A stretch of DNA of 64,000 bases from Pyrenopolyporus hunteri (lineage: Eukaryota > Ascomycota > Sordariomycetes > Xylariales > Hypoxylaceae): assembly GCA_902806595.1 (NCBI GenBank), contig CADCXC010000014.1:806001-870000 (forward strand), in the 5' to 3' direction. How positions within the stretch are numbered: the first letter of the stretch is position 1; each line of letters opens with the position of its first letter. Positions 46,401-57,800 of this stretch are shown here, one piece after another. The notes below the pieces were generated by a model, which had not been told where the DNA came from, did no database searches, and saw nothing but the letters and a program-made list of their open reading frames with translations. The position numbers were made by a program, and so were the translations under genes.

Positions 46401-47874
46401 GTAAATTGTTCTCAATCTATAAAAGAATATTTGTCTCCGAATAACCGTATCCTTCATCATCTGGGTACCCAAATCAGGTATCTGAAGGCCATCCCCCAAT
46501 TTCATCGATCGTGGGTAGAATGTGTACAATACATACCTACATAATGCTCGCCCTGCTGGCTGACCCCAGTCCCCAAAGGATCTAGACCCCTTCACTCTTC
46601 GCCTTAACAGACCCTGTTATCCGACGGGTAGCGCTGTCAGCGAGGCGTGACCCAATCATGGAAGCCGTACTCTCTAGGGTTTGGATCCGTTTCGATCTGC
46701 CAAAGGTTTCGTCTCCTTAGCCGCTCTGCTCCTTCACCGCAAACCGCTATATACGTGTTGCCCATTAGGATCTGGCGTATGTATCTACGTACGGTTTGTA
46801 TACCTACCTATATATTAACATGTATGTATGTACTACATGTATTGACAGCCTTGAGTTACATGTATTACATTGGGAGGTGGTATTACATACGCCACTGCAA
46901 TATTTACGCTAACTAGCATCTGACTACTAATGATTTACATACCGCATACGGACTCGACGTAAAGCCCCTTCGATACAACGCTTTCCATGCAACGCTTTAC
47001 ACAGGGGGTCTATATTCATCCACCACTATAGATTTTGACCGAAAATACGAACCCAGCGTGGAACCTTATGACTTTATGGCCCTCTGAAGGGCCTTATATA
47101 GTATTCTACGCTTACAGAGTAGGCCGCGAGTCGCCGGCATTTCTATTCGTGTCTGGCGTTGCGATTTCAAGATATCGGCACAACTCATTGGGATATTCTT
47201 AACCAGTGGTTGGGCTGAACAGGGGACAGGGGGTCCCGCCCCATACTATGTAAAGCAATAGTAGGTACATGTAGCCTACGTATGTGCCTATTCTGTACAA
47301 GATCGTGGTGTATGTATTATGTATGTGTGCGTGTGAATGTGTTCTGCAAATGTACCCGAGCGTCTAAGAGGTATGTATGCGTAAAGAGCACAGAGAGGGT
47401 TTTGGAGGATGGTACCATCCCATCCTTTTTACTACATGTACTTGTTGGTTTGGAGGCGCAGCCTGGTCTCTGCTCGTCTTACTGCAGGTTGGAATGGCTT
47501 TGGGACCTGGCTGGCGCACTTGTTACAATAGACCCAGACCCGCATCGCTTCATCCAGTCCTCTAGCGGTCGTAGCTGAGAGCTGACAGGCCGTGCAACAA
47601 CCCACCCCCTGCTCCTCTGACTATTTTCCTTCCCTCCTCTCAAACCTGTATGGTCCTATTCACGCTTCCTATCCTTTCTTCGTTTTAGGCCTCGTCTGGT
47701 GCTTTCGACGAAAATTTCCGCTTGTATCATTAGGTACAACTGTACGCCCGAACGCGAAAAGTAGACGGAGCTTGGTGAAGATACCCTAGGAGTTGGATAT
47801 GTGCTGAGGCTTGGATTTCTCGGTCTCTGCGAGTTTTAAACGAGGACGATACCCCGACATTTGCTCGCACAACG
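43445..47874. other. Gene-poor 4.4-kb interval
   Basis: AT-rich, with only short frames, none with a domain or splice support. Contents: a (GTCTG) run at about 43549-43566, an AGGTAGG run at about 43991-44016, scattered TATATA tracts and TG-rich sequence at about 47308-47342. The rightmost few hundred bases, CT-rich near 47600-47700, are probably promoter and leader of the next gene. Confidence 0.5.
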
Positions 47875-49337
47875 ATGCGGCCCGATGTCTCGACATTCGG
47901 GATCCTGGCCTGTTTGACGGGGTTGGCGGTAGGGGAAGACGGCGATGAGTACCTCGACACCGCAGATGTAACGGGCGAACTTGGCGGGACGTCGACGACG
48001 GGCTCTCGATCAAACTCAGTTATTCTGGTGGGGCCTCTTCAGGATCCCGCCGTTTATCCGCCGTCTTCATTCAACCAGACAATATCGTTTTCTCATGGGA
48101 GAGGTATTACGGAATTGGACGTTCGTGCTGTCGCCTTGAAGAGATATAAGGATAACTTTACGGTTGCGAATGGAATCAGGGATATCCCCGATGAAAATTT
48201 GCCGGATAAATTTAGAGTAACCCAAAGAGACACACTCTCAGACTCGGCCTCGAGAACGTTTCTGAGTACGTCGGTTCCGCCAGAACTATCCTCTGCGGAA
48301 ACCTAACATGCTGACGACTTGAGATAGTGAACAATAGCAGCGTAAGTCTCGTACTTGCCGAGGATGTCACGATAGTATACGGTAATAGCCTCAACCAACC
48401 GTTATACTACGAATTCCAATGGCAAAATTCCACGTCTAGGGGTACTAGCTACAGCCAACTGCTTGCGGTTTTCTATAACGACAGATCGCTTGCTATACAA
48501 AACCTCAGGGCCACGGGGAAGGAGTCGGAGCCAGCATTCGCAGAAAACATCGAGGAATCCCCAGGCGGCTCGGGGAGTTCCTCCGCAACCACGCCTTCTA
48601 CCCCAACATCCTCACCCGAACCCCCGTCCGAATTAACAGCGCAACCGGTAGCCAGCAGCTCCTCCAACCACAACGACGGCCACGGCGCGAGTACCAGCAA
48701 CCACAGGCTGAGCACCGGCGCCATAGCCGGCATATCAGTGGGCTGCGCGGTCGCAGGTCTCCTCGCCATCGCGTTCCTCGTCTGGTTCTGCTTCTTCCGC
48801 CGCCGCCGCCGCCGTAACAACCAGCGACGCTCGCGCGCCGGCTTCGCCGCGCACGACCACCCCTCGGGCTCGCACGCCATGATCGCCGCCGACAAGGAAG
48901 CCGCGGGGATATCCGACTCGTCGCCGCGCTCGGCGTACCCGCCCGACGACGACAGCGGGCGGCTGCGCGACCCGCCGGGGAGCAACCTCGCCCGCGGCGG
49001 TGGTGCCGTCGCCAACGACGACGGCGACAGCGCGGCGTTCGTGGCCCCGCCGTACGCGGAGCACCACCGCGGCACCTCCTCCTCGCCGTCGCCGGCGCTG
49101 CCGCCCCCGTACGCCGTGGCGGCGGCGGCGGCGGCGGGCAGCCAGTCGGACCTAGGCGGGTCGGTGGGGCGGCCGAGCACGGCGACGCGCGCGGCCACGC
49201 CGCCGTTCGCGTCGCGGTACGCACACCTGATCGAGGAGGGCATGACGGAGGAGGAGATCCGCCGGCTGGAGGAGGAGGAGCGCCATTTGGATGCGGCGAT
49301 CGAGGGCCGGAATAGTCGTGCTGCGCACCAGGCGTGA
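47875..49337 (+). CDS. Single-pass Mid2-like cell-surface membrane protein, function unknown
   Basis: Two exons, 47875-48265 and 48328-49337, give 466 aa. A signal peptide is likely (MRPDVSTFGILACLTGLAVG). The ectodomain has N-glycosylation sequons (NQT, NFT, NNS, NST) and a Ser/Thr/Pro-rich stalk (SSSATTPSTPTSSPEPPSE). One membrane helix (about 261-287, IAGISVGCAVAGLLAIAFLVWFCFF) is followed by a stop-transfer RRRRRRNN. The cytoplasmic tail is low-complexity and ends in an acidic helix (MTEEEIRRLEEEERHLDAAIE) seen in many fungal single-pass proteins. The layout matches Mid2/WSC-type wall sensors, but the ectodomain is not recognised, so a sensor role is inference. The second exon is far more GC-rich than the first. 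Confidence 0.75.
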
Positions 49338-50273
49338 TGTTGATGGGATGTGACGGGTAACGACGGGAATGGGATATGGATTGGTGGATAGCGATTACAG
49401 CTAGCTGTAGGGAAATGATGGTTTTCTTTTGAGATATCTTCTGTGGGCTGGGGCTTCTGATAGGGCCTTATATCATGATAATCCTATTTGTATGTCATAG
49501 CGGTGGTGGTGTATTTGTTAGCGGAACGAGCGAGTGATCGCTTAGGGGAAGAGAGTGAGTGGGTGTGTAAGTGAGAAAAATTACCCCTTATGCGTATATA
49601 TGACATTATACTATCGTTGTTATGTGTGTATCCCTTCTGTAGTATGTTGAAGGGAAGGTCGTGAGAACTGGTCTGAGGTATGGTAAGGTTGTATGACCTG
49701 GAGGCTTGGGGCCGAACCGGGCTCATATATACGTACAAAAATATCCCGAATCACTTAACTGTTTACCGCTTAGGAGTTGGGAATAGGAGTATCTAGGGAG
49801 AACTGTCTACCTAAGCACGATCCATGTTAGGGGCCCGAGGTATATACTACACCTAAGAAATTAAGACTCGGATCTGGGGGAAACTAGAAGTTAGTCTTTC
49901 GTACCCAGATTACTCCTTACACTATATGGCCAGTTAAGCAGTATGTGAGTGAGATCTCATGGTCCACAGCTGATCATTTTTACTCTCGTCGAATTCACCA
50001 TGATCTCGCAAACAGAATCGCAAACAGAAATAATTCGAACCCCTCTCTGCGAACCATTTCCATTATGTCATACATATCATAGTATTACACCCAGCTCCTA
50101 TCCCAGAGCGGCTAGAATAAGCGGGAATACAACACTGCGACGGATGATACGAAGCCCGTCGCTTTTCAAATTTCGTACCAAAGGACTCTGAGTTGGCCCC
50201 TCCTTTCTCTTAGGTAATTTTGATTCCCTAAGGCTCTCAAGGCTCTTATGAGGTAAATATTGGAAACGTTAGA
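49338..50273. other. Convergent 3' intergenic region
   Basis: Lies between the 3' ends of the Mid2-like gene and tvp23. It contains a direct repeat of CGCAAACAGA near 50006-50029. No coding exon is supported. Confidence 0.5.
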
Positions 50274-51057
50274 CTAAGATCGGCCGAAGGTGAAGAGGCG
50301 GCCGACCATGTTGCTAGCGAGGTTGCCGGCGATGTTGCTCGAGTATAGGGCGCTGCCGGCAAGGTTGGAGGCCTGGCTGAACTTGTCGCAGCGCGAGAAG
50401 GCGAGGGAGTTGGTGATGGTGAGGGTGAGTGCGATGGCTGTGTCATTTGTTAGCTTTCTTCTCTTGTCCTTTTGTCCTCTTGTCTCCGCCGTAGGTAAGA
50501 ACAATAACCGGGGAGACGTACCGACGAGAGGCAGCCACATGAACTTGAGGCGCACAAAGGCGAGGATGGCGAGGGCGACCCAGAGCACGGGCTGGGCGTA
50601 GATGGCGAGCCAGAAGAAGCGGCTGTCGGTGGGGTTGATGGTGCGAACGGCCGGGTCGCTGCTCTCGAAGACCCAGCGGCTGTCGCCGGTGGAGGGGTCG
50701 ACCTCGTTCCACCACCGCAGGCCGACCAGGCGCCGGCCCGCGATGTTCTTGAGGTAGTAGAAGTCGGCGGCTAGGAGCAGGATCGTGATGATGAAGATGA
50801 GGACCATGTTGTCGGTGAGGATGACGCCGAAGAGGTATACGAGAAGGGAAGCTATGGAGGACGGGTTAGCCTTTGCTGGGCTGATTCTGTAGACATCTAG
50901 GTATTATGCCTCCGTCCGACTGGCCGCCGAGCGAGAGGTTGGGGGACGCGAAGTCTGGCGACTTACAGATGCGGAATGCGAGAAAGGTTAGCAACGTGAT
51001 GGGATGCGAGCTGAGGCGCCAGCTCAGCGCGCCCTGCGGTTGTTGCGCTGCCTCCAT
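50274..51057 (-). CDS. tvp23: Golgi membrane protein Tvp23
   Basis: Three exons, 51057-50967, 50851-50522 and 50437-50274, give 194 aa, the normal Tvp23 length. Joining them restores the family sequence: SSHPITLLTFLAFRI then SSLLVYLFGVILTDNMVLIF, ADFYYLKNIAGRRLVGLRWWNEVD, and [31 protein letters not shown]. Four hydrophobic segments are visible. Known role: an integral membrane protein of late Golgi vesicles with Tlg2, acting in vesicular transport; the human homologues are TVP23A/B/C. Intron 2 is 84 bp, a multiple of three, and has no in-frame stop, so its retention would insert 28 residues between membrane helices. Confidence 0.95.
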
Positions 51058-51661
51058 TCGGTGCGGATTGTGTTGCTGCTATTCCTTGGGATTATATCAT
51101 AGGGAAAAGGGATGATCAATTGAGCAAGACAGTTGTCGAGGGAAGACTCGACATTTGCGCCGGTATTAGTTGTTGGTCGTAGGTGGTGCCTAGCTCAGGT
51201 TACGTATAGGCATAAGTTTAGAGGAGTTTAGAGGATCAGGCAGTTGAAATTGAAGCTACAGTAGCGGGATGATGGAATTAGATGCCACCTGCACAGGACA
51301 CACTTGCAGCTGCAGCCCTCTTGACCGGGTGCAGGGGCCGCATTGTTCCGCTATATTGGCATGTTATGTAATAGGCACCGACTGCTGCATATCTCGTGCT
51401 TTAGTGAATAGGTAAATGTGAAAAGTTAGTCATCATTCACCCCTATAAGAATCACCTCTCTAGGCTCATAGAGTTACTCGATGTTTCTTAAATCTCGACG
51501 CGTGTACTACGGCACTCAACAAATTCAATCAGAACAAACGGAAGTAGGCAGATATATGTATGTCGAAAAGATGCTCCTTTTCTAACCACTCATGGGGTAT
51601 GCCTTGCTTGAATAGGAGAGGATAGACACATGAATACCTAGATCTTCAAATCAACTCCGCC
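51058..51661. other. Intergenic between tvp23 and the N-demethylase family gene
   Basis: Both neighbours are on the minus strand, so this holds the tvp23 promoter and the 3' flank of the gene to the right. It has a TTTAGAGGA direct repeat near 51219-51236 and nothing else of note. Confidence 0.5.
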
Positions 51662-53041
51662 TCAGTATGGATAAGCCCGAACTTCATCCTCACGGCTGAG
51701 ATCCAACCCTCTCGCTATCTGCTCCTGGTGCTTCTTGTCCAAATACTCCAACAAGACCTCTCCATACTTCTCCTTCCCCTTATACCGGCTCACGTCATCT
51801 CCCCAGCTCCTCACCGCACTAGCCAACCGTCCCGGCACATAGTCCTCCTCCGCCACCTCCGTGATGGGGTGGAAGTATGTGCGGATCGTGAACACGACGC
51901 CGCCGGAGCGCGGGAGCCGGCGCAGGGTCTGCCGCTCAGAGCGGAAGTAATGGTGCTCGATCGCGCGGTTCTTCTCGGCCGTGTTCCAGCTCGCTTCCCC
52001 CTCGACCGCGTCCTCGGGCCCGATGCTCCACGACCAGCCCAGGTCGTCGTCCACCTGCATGAAGTAGTTGTGGCGCGCGACCATCTCCTCGGGCCGCAGC
52101 CGGCGGAAGAAGTTGGTCATGCCCTTCTCCAGCTTCTCCTTGAACTGCGGCACCGCCCCCGACGTGTGGATCTCCGGCAGCGCCATCCCGTACTTGTCCT
52201 CCAGCCGCCAGAACCCCGGGAGCACGATCGCCCCCGCTAGCAGGTAGTACTGGCTGTCCGTCCCCTCGATCATGATGGCCAGGTCGTCTTGCACGAGCCG
52301 CGCGCATGTCTGCATCGGGTCCTCGGGAAGCGGCCGCGTCACGATGTCGAAGCTTTCGCCTGACCATAGGTTCTCGATGCCTACGTCCGTTCGCTTGTAC
52401 AGTGATGGGTACCGCGCCGGCAGGTAGTCGGTCAACTCCTCGAGGAGCTCGACCGCTGCGGGGTAAGCCTCGGGTGCCGTCTTGCATAACTTGTGTCCGC
52501 GCTCCTTGATTCGCCGTGTCTTATCCGCGTGGTACCGCGGGTAGTGGTTGTCTAGCTCGATCCAGTCGACGTGCTTGACTGATCGGAGACCCATTGTCAC
52601 ATTGTATTTGGGTCCGTATCGGAACGGCCGGTACGGAAGCGGCTTTGTGTGCTCGATCGACCAGTCTGGATACGGGTCTGGCTTGGGCATGCGGAAATCC
52701 GACGGAATCCACTTTCCCCATTCTCTTCCTTGGTTTCTGGGTGTGCTGCTGCCTTTTGACGTCGCCTTCTCGAGTGCTGGTGTGGTGGGCGTGGACGGGC
52801 GTGCGGCTTGTTTGAGTCTCCGCCTGCGAACGACATACGTCACCACCGTCGAGAGCAATACAAGGGCGAAAGCGGCGGCGTAGATGGATTCCTTAAAATT
52901 CCCTTGAGATGATAGCCTACCCCAATATGCCTTGCTTGCGGAGATGCAATCACGGCTTGAGGTCCGAACACCCTCGTATACTTGGCCGGCATGCCTAGAA
53001 AACTGATCGCGCGCCCGGTCGAACACTGCGGACGCCGTCAT
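51662..53041 (-). CDS. Heme-dependent oxidative N-demethylase family protein (DUF3445), membrane-anchored
   Basis: An intronless gene of 459 aa. Residues 52-71 (SIYAAAFALVLLSTVVTYVV) form one membrane helix followed by RRRRLK, giving an N-terminal anchor. The DUF3445 catalytic region follows: PYRPFRYGPKYNVTMGLRSV, WIELDNHYPRYHADKTRRI, VQDDLAIMIEG, AGAIVLPGFWRLEDKYGM, IHTSGAVPQFKEKL, and the C-terminal HHYFRSERQTLRRLPRSGGVVFTIRTYFHPI. These blocks match the family described as heme-dependent oxidative N-demethylase (HODM) alpha-like. Known: HODM oxidatively demethylates dimethylamine-type substrates in bacteria. The substrate in fungi is unknown. The anchor suggests an ER or other endomembrane location. 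Its closest divergent neighbour is a ThDP enzyme. Confidence 0.85.
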   Translation of the reverse strand: MTASAVFDRARDQFSRHAGQVYEGVRTSSRDCISASKAYWGRLSSQGNFKESIYAAAFALVLLSTVVTYVVRRRRLKQAARPSTPTTPALEKATSKGSSTPRNQGREWGKWIPSDFRMPKPDPYPDWSIEHTKPLPYRPFRYGPKYNVTMGLRSVKHVDWIELDNHYPRYHADKTRRIKERGHKLCKTAPEAYPAAVELLEELTDYLPARYPSLYKRTDVGIENLWSGESFDIVTRPLPEDPMQTCARLVQDDLAIMIEGTDSQYYLLAGAIVLPGFWRLEDKYGMALPEIHTSGAVPQFKEKLEKGMTNFFRRLRPEEMVARHNYFMQVDDDLGWSWSIGPEDAVEGEASWNTAEKNRAIEHHYFRSERQTLRRLPRSGGVVFTIRTYFHPITEVAEEDYVPGRLASAVRSWGDDVSRYKGKEKYGEVLLEYLDKKHQEQIARGLDLSREDEVRAYPY

Positions 53042-54721
53042 GTTGCAGCCGCCGATGCACGTTCTATAGTGCTAATATACGTAATGAGGTTAAGGAATAA
53101 CCAACGTCCAATGTGTTTCAGATTGTTGGATTAGGGTCTGGGCTTGAAGGGAAGTCATTCATTTACATATTCACGACGTGAGGCTAGGCACATGACCATG
53201 GGCACCGTTCTCGGCCCTTGCCCTATTCCAAGAATACCGGGAATGGCTTTGCGCTGGCTCGGCTATATTAGGGGGACGGTACTCCAATCGAGAGGATTGG
53301 GTGCAAAGGCCCGGGATGGGAGATATTTCGGGCTTGATCCCGACTTCTTGGTATGCCCTTTGCCCGCAAACCATTCTCGGCCGCGTCACTAGCGGCAGTA
53401 GAAGCGATAAGGTTTGCGAGTTAGGAGATAATGGGGAGCTATAGGCTAGTAAGAGCACCTATCGGATCGAATACGTTGGTAAGTTAGGTAAGTAGATATC
53501 CCCATTAGCTCTAAGATAGACCCAGCGCATACATCTATGTGATGCAATCTTCCCCGCCCAGTCATCCAGTAGTATTACATTCAACCCCCTTATCTTTTGT
53601 GGTGTTAGTGATAAGCTATACGCTTCATCCCCGCAACCTCTGTTAGACGAAGCCGCTTCAGGGGCTATACTCTATTGATTTTCGGTGTCGCGTCTAGCCT
53701 GAAGACTACTTTGCGAGTTCTAGGCTAACAAGACTGTACTAACCCTCACGAATACGTAATCGAATAGTAAAGAGGAAATGTGGGGATTATCCAAGAGTTG
53801 TTGGAAAACTAACCTCTAAAAAGATGCTTGGGGAAGGGGATATGATGGGAACGATGGATTATTGATCTAACGGCATAAGTCAAATACGCACCGAGACGTT
53901 TGAAAATCGTCTCATTGAGTTGACCATAGTTGTGCAAGTATAGAATAGGAGGCTACTGAACTGAACTAGCCTCGCTCGATATCCTAGAGGACCCCTCGTA
54001 TAAAAGGTCCGCCGGTCGAATCCCCTACCCAGGTTCTCGAGACCGGCTTCAGTTCTTCGAAAGCACTTTTATCTTTCGCCCGATTGGAGATTGATGGTTT
54101 CCAGCTACTATCGACCGCCTCCTCGGCATAAGGCAATGTCTATAAACGAATCATTTAATATCACGATCGGCATACCAGAGGACTTAATCCTCTATTGAAT
54201 CTATTGAAGTAAAGTGCTAATTAGGTATGGCTACCAACGTTGATACGACACTCTACTTAAAAGCTTGAATTTGGTTTTAATGTTGATTGTCTTGAACAGT
54301 CAGCGCCTTGGAAATGTATAACACAGGTCGCTCGTATTACGACGAAGGTTTCGACAAATTACAATATAGACCGTCACCAAATCTGGCCACCGAAACGGGC
54401 ATAGACTCATCAGAAAGGCGTTAAAGAGAGCTCTCTTACGTTGGTTTACGTGTTGGTCCTAATCCCTGTTATGACTCTGAAATCTGCCTGAATTGGTCGA
54501 GAAAAATGGGACGGTAAGCCTGAGTTAATCCAAGGGCACCAATGGTATAACTATACATATATGGGGTTATACGCTGGCATGCTTGAAGTATCACCACCTG
54601 GTTGACCGCATTCTCGCCGTCGGTGTTAACGGAAGAAGAATCTATCGACGCCGGAAACTCCGCTCTAACCGTTTATCCATTCGGGATTTCGAGAACGAGA
54701 ATGAAATAGCGGTCGTGAGTC
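53042..54721. other. Divergent 1.7-kb promoter region
   Basis: Lies between the N-demethylase family gene and the ThDP enzyme gene. It is AT-rich with no exon or RNA gene that I can support. A GGTCGAATCCCC sequence near 54013 resembles a tRNA B box but lacks a matching cloverleaf. Confidence 0.5.
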
Positions 54722-56938
54722 ATGGCATTCCGAAGGTTCCCCGCCGTGAGCCGCGGCATGGCGATGAATAATACTCGAAGGCCGAGTTGCTCTCGGGTAT
54801 TAGTACCATACACGTCTTGGTCTCATACGTCGTCGCCATTAAAACTTGCTGCTGGGTTCTCTACAAGTCAACGCACATATCGTTCAAATCCTAAGAAGGC
54901 GGGCTCGACGGTATCTCAGAGCAAATCGGGATCGTGAGTATCCGATTCGTGCTTAAAGTTGTTTTGACCAAAAGACGATGTTAATCCGTCGAATAGATAC
55001 ACGACTGCGTTCGCTCTATTTGAGGCGCTCTGGGAAGTATGTCATATCGAAACCCCACAAGCGGTTTTTATGCTTACTGAGATTACAAGGCGGGTATAAC
55101 AGCTTGTTTCGTCAATGTCGGGTCCGACCATCCCTCTATCATCGAGGCTATTGTAAAGGGTAAGAGGGAGAGACCTAACTCCTGGCCGAGGATAATCACA
55201 TGTCCTTCCGAGGTCACCGCCATCTCCATGGCCGACGGATATGCTCGGATATCTGGGCGACCTCAGGCGGTACTCGTTCACGTCGACGTTGGTACGCAGG
55301 CTCTCGGCCAAGGTATCCATAATGCAAGCGTTGGTCGCGCACCCGTCCTTATATTCGCTGGCTTGTGCCCGTATACGGAGTCCGGTGAGCTCCCTGGCTC
55401 CCGGACAGAGTACATGCACTGGCTACAAGAAGCTCCGGACCAGCAGGCTATTGTGCGGCAATATTGTAGGTATACGGGTGAAGTTCGTACCGGCCTGAAT
55501 ATTAAGCAAACCATCGGACGTGCGCTTCAATTCGCAAGTAGTGCACCAAAAGGTCCGGTGTACGTGGCAGGAGCGAGAGAAGTCTTAGCTCAAGAGATCG
55601 AGCCATATTCGCTAGATCAAGAGCAGTGGGTGCCAATCGGGCCAAGCGCGCTCCCAAACGACGCCGTTCATGACATCTCGGAAGCCCTTGTCCGGGCTGA
55701 ACGCCCGCTCATTATTACCGGATATTCCGGCCGCGATCGTCGGACTCCAGAGCTCCTAGTCGCTTTGGCGGACCTGATTCCGGGAATACGAGTCCATGAC
55801 ACGGGCGGCAGTGACGTGTGCTTCCCGTTCAACCACATCGCTTCCGAAGGCTTCCGTCTTAGCTTTGACGAATGCACCCGGGATGCAGATGTGATCTTTT
55901 TGCTCGACTGCGACGTCCCCTGGATCCCGTCACGAAACCCGCCCCCGAAGACTGCCAAGATATACCATGTGGACTGCGACCCCTTAAACCAGCAAATCCC
56001 GGTGTCTTTCTTCCCTGCCCACGGGCGCTGGAAGGCAGATAGCTTTACTGCGTTGACTCAACTGGTCGATCACATTAAAAACAATGCCTCGTTCACGACG
56101 ACGCTTAGAGATCCCAAGTATGCTGCTCGTCGTAATGCTCGCGCCGAAACCCACAAGGCTCGTCTAGCTAAGATTGCTTCGCAACCCCGCTTGGGCGATG
56201 AAGAAATACTGGACGCACATAATATCGGGAGTCTTCTGAAATCATCCCTCCCGGACTCTACGACCTTTGTTGTTGAAGCCGTGACGGCTGCGCAGACGCT
56301 TTCCGACCAGCTGCAGTCTAGTCGCCCTGGGAGCTGGATTAACTGCGGCGGAACGGGTATTGGCTGGAGCAATGGTGCTGTTCTCGGTGTCAAGATGGCG
56401 CTGAGCGACTTAGAGAAAGAGGAAAAGAATAAGCCGAGCCTGGTGTGCCAAATCGTCGGCGATGGAAGTTTCATGTGCGCAGCGCCGTCCAGCGCTCTAT
56501 GGGTTGCGAGCAAATATAAGATACCGATCCTCACAATTGTTTTGAATAATGGAGGTAAGTTGTTTCCTACCAGCCTCCACGCCAAACCGGCAATATGACG
56601 TTCGCTTTGCCGTTTTACCGTGAATCGATTCGCTGACTTCTACCCTAGGCTGGAAAGCTCCCCGGAATTCCACCGAATTAGTCTATCCCAATGGTTTAAA
56701 TACCTCGGCATCCGACGACGAAATCAATATTTCTTTCCGTCCGACGCCCAACTATGCCGCCTTGGCAGAGGCGGCGGCCGGGTCAGAAGTTGGTTGGGCG
56801 AATACGGCGACGGACGTGGAGGGATGGTTGAAGGGCGTGAGAGTTCGGACGGTGAAAGACTTCAGGGAGGCGTTACGACGGGCGGATTTGAGGGTGGTTA
56901 AGGAGGGGAAGGGGATGCTAATTGAGGTGATGATGTAG
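54722..56938 (+). CDS. Thiamine diphosphate-dependent enzyme, acetolactate-synthase-like, probably mitochondrial
   Basis: Four exons, 54722-54933, 54997-55036, 55090-56554 and 56649-56938, give 668 aa. The 40-bp exon rebuilds TTAFALFEALWE and leads into AGITACFVNVGSDHP, so it is well supported. Residues 1-70 (Arg/Ser-rich, AAGFSTSQRTYRS) look like a mitochondrial presequence. The N-terminal pyrimidine-binding domain has the activating Glu near 123 (CPSEVTAISMADGYAR). The central domain follows, then the PP domain with GDGSFMCAAPSSALWVASKYKIPILTIVLNN near 540, the ThDP/Mg2+ motif. Known: this superfamily includes acetolactate synthase, benzoylformate decarboxylase and oxalyl-CoA decarboxylase. 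It is not the canonical Ilv2 by its sequence, so the reaction is undetermined. The last exon (GWKAPRNSTELVYPNG) completes the C-terminal domain. Confidence 0.88.
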
Positions 56939-57800
56939 GCTCGTGCATGGTTTCGTGTGTATTGTGTATCTACCTACCTTCGAGGAGTTATTAAAATAAG
57001 CCCTCAGATAGATCCCGAGGCTCATAAGTCCACAATGGCTAACGCTTCTACTGAACAAACGCAATAGTTATTGAGCACAAGTTGCTGAATATCGTTTGTG
57101 AATATGAAATGTTCCTCAGACATCCTTGTAGGCGTAACAGGTATAACCGGAGGAAGAGACTGGTTCAACCCCATAGGTTGCTTTCAAATGGACGATACTT
57201 GTAACCCCTGACGCCACCTAGGTTCGGAATGCCCCCACTCCTGAATATAACGACCTACGTAGATGGTTCGATGAGTGACCTGTATCTACGTATATAACTT
57301 TTACATGCTATATCTGGGCGTTCGGAAGACATTCTAGCTTGGCGATATGGTAGAGCCGTTAATCTAAGGGATTGGACTGGAAATTGAAGTTTGGTCCCAG
57401 TATTTTACGTGGGCAATTTCATAATAAATATGATATGAGAAAGATAAAGGGGGCGTTTGAGTACTTTGGTACCTGCGACCTCCAATGTTGGTTGCGCTAA
57501 AGATGTACAATTACATAAACGCACATCTTATCAGCTTATCAGCTCATGTACGTACCTACCCTGTAGCGCTGGCGCAGCAGGAGAACGTGCGGAGCTTTAA
57601 AAAATGTTGCTCCACTTTTTCTGGGCGCGCTTTGGCTCCCTTCTCGACGCATCGTCAATTGAACCAATGTCCACTATTTTCCATCATCTGCGCATCCAGA
57701 CACTTTCCATCATCACTTATATCGCCAACTACTATACAAGCCAACCGAGTCTTGTTTCATATTCCCTCTATTGTTATCATTAATAAGATAGTCCCTCAAC
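56939..57800. other. Intergenic between the ThDP enzyme gene and rsc7
   Basis: Contains the rsc7 promoter, with pyrimidine-rich stretches at about 57650-57780. A tRNA-like stretch near 57340-57405 was considered and rejected. No gene is seen. Confidence 0.5.

Noticed and set aside
48598..49224. Arg-rich minus-strand frame opposite the Mid2-like gene
   Set aside because: It mirrors GC-rich low-complexity codons and has no independent signal.
57340..57405. tRNA-like stretch (GGTAGAGC ... GGTCCCAG)
   Set aside because: It resembles D-arm and T-arm fragments, but the A and B boxes deviate from consensus and no acceptor stem pairs.
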